A stretch of 63,582 nucleotides of DNA from Bacteroidota bacterium. GTDB taxonomy: Bacteria > Bacteroidota > Bacteroidia > Bacteroidales > Lentimicrobiaceae. This document shows positions 26,456 through 33,447 of this stretch, in pieces. How positions within the stretch are numbered: the first letter of the stretch is position 1; every line of letters starts with the position of its first letter. A program made the position numbers and the translations under genes. Where the stretch lies: NCBI GenBank assembly GCA_023441805.1, contig JAEZNO010000031.1, forward strand, positions 1-63,582. Reading direction: 5' to 3'. Under the pieces are notes generated by a model. It had not been told where the DNA came from. It saw nothing but the letters and a program-made list of their open reading frames with translations, and did not search any database.

Positions 26456-26911
26456 TTATCTTGATACAACATGAACATCGTCCTGATAATCCTTGCGAAG
26501 TGGGTATCCCCAATCATCCTCAAGAAATAATCTGCGGGGTTCAGGATGGTTATTGAATTTTATTCCTAACAGATCAAATACTTCATTTTCGTGCGGTTCG
26601 GCAGTCGGCCAGATATCCGTAACTGAATCAATAACAGGATTAACTCTGTCGGCGGTTTTTACTTTGACTACTATAATATGGTTGTTAGTAGTTGATTCAA
26701 GATGGTAAATAACCTTCAGGTGGTCTTCAAAGTCAGCTCCGGTTAAGCAGAAAAGATAATCAAAAGCCAGTTGATCATTCGTTTTCAGCTTAAGCATGAA
26801 CTCATGAAGGGATTCAGCCGGAACAGTTACTTCAACATATTGAGCACCCATCTTAAGCTGTGCTTCAGGAAGTAAACCGGTTATTGTTTGAATAAGCGAA
26901 TCGTTTGTCAT
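26456..26911 (-). CDS. nuoC: NADH-quinone oxidoreductase subunit C
   Basis: NuoC is the 30-kDa peripheral-arm subunit. It has 151 residues. The C-terminal signature is HENEVFDLLGIKFNNHPEPR followed by RLFLEDDWGYPLRKDY. It is 12 bases after nuoB and 2 bases before the nuoD start. Confidence 0.93.
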   Translation of the reverse strand: MTNDSLIQTITGLLPEAQLKMGAQYVEVTVPAESLHEFMLKLKTNDQLAFDYLFCLTGADFEDHLKVIYHLESTTNNHIIVVKVKTADRVNPVIDSVTDIWPTAEPHENEVFDLLGIKFNNHPEPRRLFLEDDWGYPLRKDYQDDVHVVSR

Positions 26912-26923
26912 AATGGCTTATCC

Positions 26924-27448
26924 TTATTTAGTTGTTGATTTTTTTGATAGATTCCTTTCATGACGTATCTTTTTCTGCAACTGCATTAAGCCGAAAAGGA
27001 ATGCTTCAGGACGTGGTGGGCATCCGGGGATGTAAACATCCACCGGAATCACGTGATCAGCACCTTTGACAATAGAATAGCTGTTGTAGTAAAAAGGACC
27101 GCCTGAAACGGCGCAGGCTCCCATGGCGATTACATACTTTGGGTCAGCCATCTGATCATACAGACGCTTTAGTACAGGAGCCATTTTATAATTGATTGAT
27201 CCACTAATCACGATCATGTCAGCCTGACGTGGGGTAGCGCGGGCTACTTCCATACCGAATCTGGAGAAATCATGCCTTGATGCACCAACTGCCATGAATT
27301 CAATAGCACAGCATCGGGTACCAAAGGTTAGTGGCCAAAGTGAATTTGAACGTGCCCAATTTAACAAATCATCAAGCTTGGTGAGTATAATGCTCCCACC
27401 TTCATGTGATTCTATGACGGGATAGTCTTTTCCAATTTTTTCTTTCAT
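26924..27448 (-). CDS. nuoB: NADH-quinone oxidoreductase subunit B
   Basis: NuoB carries cluster N2, which reduces quinone. It has 174 residues. The four Cys ligands are visible: TRCCAIEFMA (two adjacent), MGACAVSGGPFY and PGCPPRPEAF. The RHDFSRFGMEVARATPRQAD segment is diagnostic. Confidence 0.96.
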   Translation of the reverse strand: MKEKIGKDYPVIESHEGGSIILTKLDDLLNWARSNSLWPLTFGTRCCAIEFMAVGASRHDFSRFGMEVARATPRQADMIVISGSINYKMAPVLKRLYDQMADPKYVIAMGACAVSGGPFYYNSYSIVKGADHVIPVDVYIPGCPPRPEAFLFGLMQLQKKIRHERNLSKKSTTK

Positions 27449-27484
27449 GCTTGTTTGTTCAGGCTATAAGTATTCAGAGAGTGT

Positions 27485-27835
27485 TTATTCCCACTTCAGG
27501 GCATGCTTTTTCCATCCATAGAGTAATCCAAGACCTAATACAGTAAAAAAGATCAGAATTTCAATGAATGCTGTCATCCCTACTTCCCGTACTACAGTTG
27601 ACCATGGGAAAATAAATATTGCTTCCACATCGAAGATCAGGAAGATGATGGCAAACAGATAATAACCAACAGTGTACTGTAACCATGATCCCCCAATCGT
27701 TTCCATCCCCGATTCGTATGGTTCGAATTTTAGAGGATGATAAGATTTAGGTGGCGCAAATGTTGAAAACAGTATTGCTCCTCCAACCAGAACCACTCCC
27801 AGAATAAAGAATAATACTAATGATTGGCTTTCCAT
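27485..27835 (-). CDS. nuoA: NADH-quinone oxidoreductase subunit A
   Basis: NuoA is a three-helix subunit. It has about 116 residues from MESQSLVLFFILGVVLV; an ATG 24 bases upstream adds non-homologous residues. The signature is KFEPYESGMETIGGSWLQYT followed by FAIIFLIFDVEAIFIFPWS. It is the first gene of the operon, whose order is A-B-C-D-H-I-J-K-L-M-N with no E, F or G. Confidence 0.94.
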   Translation of the reverse strand: MESQSLVLFFILGVVLVGGAILFSTFAPPKSYHPLKFEPYESGMETIGGSWLQYTVGYYLFAIIFLIFDVEAIFIFPWSTVVREVGMTAFIEILIFFTVLGLGLLYGWKKHALKWE

Positions 27836-27870
27836 ATATTTATATTGAAGTATGTACATTTAACAGTCGG

Positions 27871-27898
27871 CAAAAGTAGAAAAATGTCTAAATACAAA
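27871..27898 (-). promoter_or_regulatory. nuoA: probable promoter of the nuo operon
   Basis: On the minus strand TTTG (27898-27895), a 16-base spacer and TACTTTTG (27878-27871) match the Bacteroidota promoter consensus, about 35 bases before the nuoA start. A second TACTTTTG copy at 27999-27992 has no clear -33 partner. Confidence 0.55.
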
Positions 27899-28126
27899 AA
27901 CATTACTTTTTAATGTCTTCGGTAATTTAGAATCATTATTATTTAGCTGATGCTGTGTTAGCTACACTTTTTGTAGTCGCTTACAAGGCGGCAAAAGTAA
28001 ATTAATTGTTAATGTGACTGCTTCGGATTGATATATATCATCGTATGGATATAAATAAATCATTGTCCTGATGATTTGCCTAATGTTAAAGTTTTCTTAA
28101 AATCGGTGGGACTGATTTAATAAATG

Positions 28127-28134
28127 TATACTTT
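28127..28134 (+). promoter_or_regulatory. -7 element upstream of the Cys-rich gene
   Basis: TACTTTTG matches TAnnTTTG; no good -33 element is seen. It lies inside the longest open frame and therefore supports the later start at 28175. Confidence 0.4.
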
Positions 28135-28174
28135 TGCATGTGAAAATTGTTTTTTCTATACAATAACTGGTCTG

Positions 28175-28618
28175 ATGTCCAATATATTAAAACGCTGTTT
28201 ATCCATTTTACTACTGATAGTATTTCTAATACCATCAGCGGGTATCATGATTTATATGCGTCATTGTAATTTTAGCGGAAAGACATCAATTGCCATTGAA
28301 TCATCAGCATGCTGCTCGAAACCGGCAAGTACTACAGTGGATCACAAATGTGGTAGCTTGTATGCTGCAACCAATTCTGATCAGGCAACACTTACAAAAA
28401 CCAGATGCTGCGATAACTCAAACATTTATCTTAAGCTGGGTGCCCACCTGGCCGTTGAACGATTACTGTTAAATAATTTATTTCCTGCCCTTATTGCTAT
28501 TCAAAAACATGATGCATTAACTCCACTTTACTCCTTATATAATAGCAAGTGTAGTTATTGGGATAATAATCCACCCTGGAATGATGCATTAGAGAAATAC
28601 TCTCCTCTCAGACTCTGA
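28175..28618 (+). CDS. Cys-rich membrane-anchored protein (HYC_CC_PP type)
   Basis: The product has about 147 residues. An N-terminal hydrophobic segment (CLSILLLIVFLIPSAGIMIY) is followed by a short extracytoplasmic domain with the spaced elements HC (MRHCNF), CC (SACCSK), CC (TRCCDN) and NPPW, the pattern that names the HYC_CC_PP family. Paired cysteines and the neighbours (HMA protein, TonB receptor with a CC pair) suggest metal binding, perhaps copper, at the envelope. The 28175 ATG is preferred over 28124 because a -7 promoter element overlaps the longer frame. The metal specificity is a guess from context. Confidence 0.7.
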   Translation: MSNILKRCLSILLLIVFLIPSAGIMIYMRHCNFSGKTSIAIESSACCSKPASTTVDHKCGSLYAATNSDQATLTKTRCCDNSNIYLKLGAHLAVERLLLNNLFPALIAIQKHDALTPLYSLYNSKCSYWDNNPPWNDALEKYSPLRL

Positions 28619-28768
28619 TCAATTTGCTTTTCACCGTATGATTCTTGCATTATACCATTATGGTTGGTAAAGACATTCAACTTAATGTCTCCCACCACAG
28701 GATAATGGCCCGTGCAAATAAGTAACATTCTAATTTAAATTGATCAACAATCTAATACCAGATATAAA

Positions 28769-29146
28769 ATGAAAACATTAAAGATTTTTGCAATAGCACT
28801 AATTTCCTTTTTTATAACAACCAATATTCAGGCTCAGAATGCTAAGAATGAAGTAATTGACATTAAAGTTTCTTCACAATGTTCAATGTGTAAGGAAACC
28901 ATTGAACGTACACTTGCTTTTGAAAAAGGTATAGTAAAAGCCGATGTAGATTTGGAGACTGATGTCGTTAAAGTTACGTACAAGAAAAGCAAAACAACCC
29001 CTGAAGCCATTAAAAAAGCTATCTCTTTTGCCGGATATGATGCTGATGAGGTACCTGCTGATCCTAAAGCTTATGCTAAACTTTCGGATTGCTGCAAGAA
29101 GCCGGAAGACAGAGTCAATAAGACTGATGTTCATGATCACCATTAA
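28769..29146 (+). CDS. secreted heavy-metal-associated (HMA) domain protein
   Basis: The product has 125 residues. A signal peptide (about 1-22, ending NIQAQ) precedes a single ferredoxin-like HMA domain with the metal motif SSQCSMCKETIER. The C-terminal tail adds DCCKKPED and a His/Asp-rich end (DVHDHH) that may also bind metal. Unlike cytosolic CopZ chaperones, this one would be exported. It lies 150 bases after the Cys-rich gene and 48 bases before the TonB receptor, so the three probably form one operon. Most likely it is a periplasmic copper or similar metal carrier. Confidence 0.85.
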   Translation: MKTLKIFAIALISFFITTNIQAQNAKNEVIDIKVSSQCSMCKETIERTLAFEKGIVKADVDLETDVVKVTYKKSKTTPEAIKKAISFAGYDADEVPADPKAYAKLSDCCKKPEDRVNKTDVHDHH

Positions 29147-29194
29147 TCAGTATAGTTTAATCTGATTGTTAAAACGTTAACAACTATCTACATT

Positions 29195-31543
29195 ATGTTA
29201 CGAAAGATAAAACTATATATACTGGTCGGCTCTCTGTTTATGATAATAGCAAGTGGTAGCTATGCACAAACTGTTTCCGGAACAGTTAATGCAAAAGACC
29301 AAAATGGTAAAACGGAAGGACTTCCGGGAGTCAATCTTCATTGGCTTGGCACAACTGTTGGAACCATTACTGACACTCAGGGGAAATTCAGCATTTCACG
29401 TAAGAATATCTCTACTAACAAATTAATTGTCAGCTTCCTCGGATATCAAACCGATACTATTTTAGTTCAAAGCTCTCCGGTTAGTATTACGATGAACGAG
29501 AGCGCCAGTGAGTTAAGTGGAGTTGAAATTAAACAAAGAGTGAACTCTTCATTTATCTCACAGCTAAATCCACATAAGGTTCAGGTAATTACAAGCAACG
29601 AATTGAAACGTGCTGCTTGCTGTAACTTGTCTGAAAGCTTTGAAACAAACTCTTCGGTTGATGTAAGTTACTCAGATGCAATATCAGGTGCCAAACAGAT
29701 ACAAATGCTCGGTTTGTCGGGTATTTATAGCCAAATAATTTCTGAAAATGTTCCTCTGCTTCGCGGACTGGGTGCTACATTCGGTTTGGGCTTTATCCCC
29801 GGACCCTGGATGGAATCCATTAGCGTTTCTAAAGGTGCTTCCTCTGTAATGAACGGATTTGAGTCAACAACCGGACTAATCAATGTTGAGTATAAAAAAC
29901 CTGCCACAAGTGAGAAATTGTATCTCAATGGATTCGTAAACAACAATGGCAGAGTTGAATTGAATGCCAATGCAGGTACAAGAATTAATGATCGTTTAAG
30001 CACAATGGTTCTTGGCCATGCCAGCACATTTCAATCTCCCTTCGACAGGAATAATGACCAGTTCATGGATATCCCCAAATTGACAACCTTTAATTTTATT
30101 AACCGCTGGGATTACGACATTCCCGGGAAGTATGATTCGAGGTTCCTTATTAAATACATGGATGAAACCCGTGAAGGTGGTTATATGAACTTTGATGACA
30201 AAACCTATGATCCTCAGGTAGATAAAATCAGTAATCTGTCAGAGACATATGGATTTCACCTGTCAACAAAGCGCCTTGAGAGTTTTTGGAAGAATGGTGT
30301 AATTCTAAATGATCATCGCAGTGTAGCACTGATAGTATCAGGAATTTATCATTCGCAGGAAGGCTTCTTCGGTATGAACAAATATGATGGTAAGCAAAAA
30401 AGTTTTTTCTCTAATTTAATCTATCAGGATATTCTAGCCGGCAATCCAAATCACAGATTTACGGCAGGATTAAGCTTTATCTATGATGATTATGATGAGG
30501 AATATTTCCGTCGTGATTTCACATACCTTTATCAAACACTTGGGGTTGAGGATGTAACAGCACCTCTTGATACTCTATTAACAGTGGCTCATTACAGAGA
30601 TACCACCTATAATATGGATCGCAAAGAAATCGTACCGGGTGCATATCTCGAATACAACTGGACTCCTGTTGAGAACCTTACCCTGATAGGCGGTATACGA
30701 ATTGATCATCATAATAAGTATGGTACATTCTACACTCCTCGTTTCCATGCAAGGTACAAGATGCATGAGAAGACAGCTATCAGGGCATCTGCCGGTAAGG
30801 GCTATCGCACAGCCAACTTATTTGCTGAGAATTTCTCAATAATGGCCAGTCAGAGAATCATTAATATTGAAGATAACCTGAAGCAGGATGAAGCCTGGAA
30901 TTATGGTATCAACTTAACTCACGATTTCAAACTTTTCAGCAGAGATGCTCAGGTTGATCTTGAAGCATACCGAACTGATTTCATCAACCAGGTAATTGCT
31001 GACCTTGATAGTTTGCCATCTGAAGTATTCTTCTACAACCTTGATGGTCGTTCCTTTGCAAACAGTTACATGGCTCAGATAACTTTCGAACCGGTAAAAC
31101 AACTACAGGTTCTTGCTGCTTTCAGAGTGAGTGATGTGAAGACAACCATAAGTGGTGTGCTTCAAGAAAAACCAATGGTTAGCAGCTATAAGGGAATTAT
31201 CTCACTTAATTATGCAACCCGTTTTGATAAATGGAAATATGACTTGACAACCCAGTTTATCGGAAAGGCAAGAATCCCTGATACACGGAAGATGCCTGTT
31301 GCCCTGCAGCGTGATGATTATGCACCTTCCTTTATCCAGTTATCAGCACAGGTTACAAGGAAATTCAAGAAGCATTTTGAAGTATATCTTGGTGGAGAAA
31401 ATCTAACTAACTTCACGCAGAAAGATCCTATTACCGAAGCATTTGCACCTTACCATACGCATTTTGACACGTCAATGGTCTGGGGCCCATTAGTAGGTGC
31501 CAGTGTATATGCCGGTTTTAGATTTGTAATTCCAAACGAGTAA
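29195..31543 (+). CDS. TonB-dependent receptor, probably metal related
   Basis: The protein has 782 residues. A signal peptide (to about residue 25, SYAQ) precedes a carboxypeptidase-regulatory-like domain (VSGTVNAKDQNGKTEGLPGV; about 27-105), the plug (about 125-235, with ELKRAACCNLSESFETNSSV and GLSGIYSQIISENVPLL) and a long 22-strand barrel ending in YAGFRFVIPNE. The plug carries an unusual CC pair where most receptors have none, possibly a metal ligand. It is the outer-membrane part of the HMA operon; import of a metal or metal complex is inferred. A strong terminator follows. Confidence 0.88.
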   Translation: MLRKIKLYILVGSLFMIIASGSYAQTVSGTVNAKDQNGKTEGLPGVNLHWLGTTVGTITDTQGKFSISRKNISTNKLIVSFLGYQTDTILVQSSPVSITMNESASELSGVEIKQRVNSSFISQLNPHKVQVITSNELKRAACCNLSESFETNSSVDVSYSDAISGAKQIQMLGLSGIYSQIISENVPLLRGLGATFGLGFIPGPWMESISVSKGASSVMNGFESTTGLINVEYKKPATSEKLYLNGFVNNNGRVELNANAGTRINDRLSTMVLGHASTFQSPFDRNNDQFMDIPKLTTFNFINRWDYDIPGKYDSRFLIKYMDETREGGYMNFDDKTYDPQVDKISNLSETYGFHLSTKRLESFWKNGVILNDHRSVALIVSGIYHSQEGFFGMNKYDGKQKSFFSNLIYQDILAGNPNHRFTAGLSFIYDDYDEEYFRRDFTYLYQTLGVEDVTAPLDTLLTVAHYRDTTYNMDRKEIVPGAYLEYNWTPVENLTLIGGIRIDHHNKYGTFYTPRFHARYKMHEKTAIRASAGKGYRTANLFAENFSIMASQRIINIEDNLKQDEAWNYGINLTHDFKLFSRDAQVDLEAYRTDFINQVIADLDSLPSEVFFYNLDGRSFANSYMAQITFEPVKQLQVLAAFRVSDVKTTISGVLQEKPMVSSYKGIISLNYATRFDKWKYDLTTQFIGKARIPDTRKMPVALQRDDYAPSFIQLSAQVTRKFKKHFEVYLGGENLTNFTQKDPITEAFAPYHTHFDTSMVWGPLVGASVYAGFRFVIPNE

Positions 31544-31567
31544 TTCTAACTCAAGATAAACAAAGAG

Positions 31568-31597
31568 AGGCTGTCCCAAAATGACAGCCTTTTTTTA
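31568..31597 (+). terminator. terminator of the TonB receptor operon
   Basis: AGGCTGTC (31568-31575) pairs perfectly with GACAGCCT (31583-31590) around CCCAAAAT-type loop bases, followed by seven Ts. Confidence 0.9.
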
Positions 31598-31614
31598 TAT
31601 CACCACTCTGGCGG

Positions 31615-31704
31615 TTGTTTCTATTGTTTCTTTAGTTTTTATTATTTCGATTGTTTTGATTGTTTCAATGGTTTCGATTGTTACGGTTGTTACGTTTGTT
31701 ACGA
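31615..31704. repeat. ten phased 9-bp degenerate repeats
   Basis: Ninety bases divide without any indel into ten 9-bp units: TTGTTTCTA, TTGTTTCTT, TAGTTTTTA, TTATTTCGA, TTGTTTTGA, TTGTTTCAA, TGGTTTCGA, TTGTTACGG, TTGTTACGT, TTGTTACGA. The consensus is TTGTTTCGA. One + frame stays open and would give a Val/Ile/Ser-rich hydrophobic stretch, but it has no start codon. No gene is called. Confidence 0.85.
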
Positions 31705-31845
31705 TTCCGTCATTCAGCGTAATCTAGTTATATTCTGAACGAGATGAAGTCAAAGTGTGGTTGATCGATTCGATCACTGAGAATAATCGTGGTATGTACG
31801 ATGTGTCCGGTTTTTTGACCACCGATTTCATGGAATTATACAGAC

Positions 31846-31877
31846 AAAAAAAAGGCCGCCCCTGGCGGGACAGCCTT
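31846..31877 (-). terminator. terminator of the OmpA gene
   Basis: On the minus strand AAGGC-TGTCCCGCC pairs imperfectly (two mismatches) with GGGGCGGCCTT, followed by at least eight Ts. It lies 110 bases after the OmpA stop, beyond the 22-bp repeats. Confidence 0.65.
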
Positions 31878-31912
31878 AATTGGTATATAAACAAATTCTT
31901 ATTTGAACTTAA

Positions 31913-32000
31913 TGAACTACTTGATAGAGTATACTGAACCACTTGTTAGAGCTATATGAACTCATTATTAGAGCATAATGAACTTCTTATCAGAGTTTAA
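31913..32000. repeat. four 22-bp tandem repeats overlapping the ompA 3' end
   Basis: Exact 22-bp period, starting at 31913, 31935, 31957 and 31979, each beginning TGAAC and containing a (T)AGAG core: TGAACTACTTGATAGAGTAT.., TGAACCACTTGTTAGAGCTA.., TGAACTCATTATTAGAGCAT.., TGAACTTCTTATCAGAGTTT... A fifth partial TGAAC begins at 32001 inside the coding end (EFIKL, stop). The array therefore seems to have grown from the last codons of the OmpA gene. Confidence 0.85.
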
Positions 32001-33294
32001 TGAACTCCACTCTTCTGTTTTTTGCTTTTCCTTCGGATGTTGCATTATCAGCAACAGGCTTTGATTCACCAAATCCATCAGTCTCTATTCTAGACTGAGC
32101 AATCGAGTATTCTGAGACAAGCATGTTCTTAACAGATGCTGCACGGCGTTTTGATAAGTCGAGATTTTTAGCATTGTCACCGTCGCTATCTGTGTGCCCG
32201 TCAATACGAATGCGTACATCAGGATTCTCAGTCAGAACTTTTGCTATATCAGCGATGGCACCTTTTGATTCGGGTTTAATTTTATCAGAGTTGACATCAA
32301 AATAAATTCCGTAGCTGACAAGTTTGCCCTCAGTTAATAGCTTACTTCTTGTATCAGGTGAAGAAGTTGTAATACGAAGGTTAGAAATCAAAGGATGCCC
32401 ATCACTGCTCCATAATGAGAAACGTAGTCTGTTGAACTCGGTGGGTGTATACAGAACAGTAGGGAGATCAATTACTTTCTGTCCTTTATGATAGATACGC
32501 ATTCTGGCTTTCTGTACCCAAACTATAATATGAGTTAGTTCATCATTTTCTACTCCTGCAAGAGTTGAGCTTCCATCAATCATCTTATCTTTCTCATTAT
32601 GATATCCGAGCACTCTCCAGTCACCTTCACCAATTGTCACATGCACACCATTAGTACCGGGATAAAGGTCAGTAGTCAGGAAATCGTCTGAGCTTCTATA
32701 GAGGGTGAAATAAAAATCAAAGTGGTAGCCTTCTCCACGTGGCTGGGTGATGAGATCGAATTCAAGAATGAAGTTTTCCGGTAGGTCAAGATCTTTCATC
32801 GGGACATAAACCTGGTCGGTTGCATTCATGTGGAACCAATGGCCGGGAGCAACATTAACGGTTTTGACTTCACCACTACCGGAAGTAGTCCATAATGCGG
32901 GGAAATCACCTATTGCATCCTGAGAAAAATCATCAAAGAATAGAACCTGATCTCCTGGTACAAAATCATAATGGCTCTTGGTTTCAATCTTCTGTTTAGT
33001 GGTCTTGGTCCCTGATGATTCTTTCTTGTTACTTGATTTTTCAGATGATTCTTCATCTTCAACTTCTTCGTCATCATCAGCCTTCTTTTTCTTTTCCTGA
33101 TCGAATGCGTCATCTATTGCTTCATCAGTCTTTTCAATCACCTTTCTCTCCAGTTTATCTTTAATGGCCCTACCGATAACACCTTGCGAGAGTGCAGTAT
33201 CCATGCACAGGAAATTGAAAATGAGCATTATAAACGTTATCATTGATAGTTTACCGATACCGTTTTTAATTTTTAATGAAATGCATTGATTCAT
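31990..33294 (-). CDS. OmpA-family outer-membrane protein
   Basis: The protein has 434 residues. A signal/anchor segment (about 16-36) is followed by a highly charged stretch (DQEKKKKADDDEEVEDEESS) and a jellyroll-like beta domain (about 115-310: FFDDFSQDAIGDFPALW onwards, LamG/concanavalin-like in layout). The C-terminal OmpA domain (about 325-430) contains YFDVNSDKIKPESKGAI, RIDGHTDSDGDNAKNLDLS and KRRAASVKNML, the peptidoglycan-binding fold. It tethers the envelope layer to peptidoglycan. The stop codon lies within a 22-bp repeat array. It is monocistronic with its own terminator. Confidence 0.9.
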   Translation of the reverse strand: MNQCISLKIKNGIGKLSMITFIMLIFNFLCMDTALSQGVIGRAIKDKLERKVIEKTDEAIDDAFDQEKKKKADDDEEVEDEESSEKSSNKKESSGTKTTKQKIETKSHYDFVPGDQVLFFDDFSQDAIGDFPALWTTSGSGEVKTVNVAPGHWFHMNATDQVYVPMKDLDLPENFILEFDLITQPRGEGYHFDFYFTLYRSSDDFLTTDLYPGTNGVHVTIGEGDWRVLGYHNEKDKMIDGSSTLAGVENDELTHIIVWVQKARMRIYHKGQKVIDLPTVLYTPTEFNRLRFSLWSSDGHPLISNLRITTSSPDTRSKLLTEGKLVSYGIYFDVNSDKIKPESKGAIADIAKVLTENPDVRIRIDGHTDSDGDNAKNLDLSKRRAASVKNMLVSEYSIAQSRIETDGFGESKPVADNATSEGKAKNRRVEFIKL

Positions 33295-33447
33295 AATAGT
33301 GAGATTTAATTTTTCATTATTTATTGAGATATTTCTGAAAAGTACTCTGCTTTGTGGAATAATTTTACTCGTGGGACATATACTTTCTTACAAAACGACT
33401 GAATTGTAGTCAGTTGAAACTAGAAGCCTGCATATTTTTTAACAGGA

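Noticed and set aside
31755..31937. 60-residue ORF between the 9-bp and 22-bp repeats
   Set aside because: It runs through the OmpA terminator and its A tract, so it is not a credible gene.
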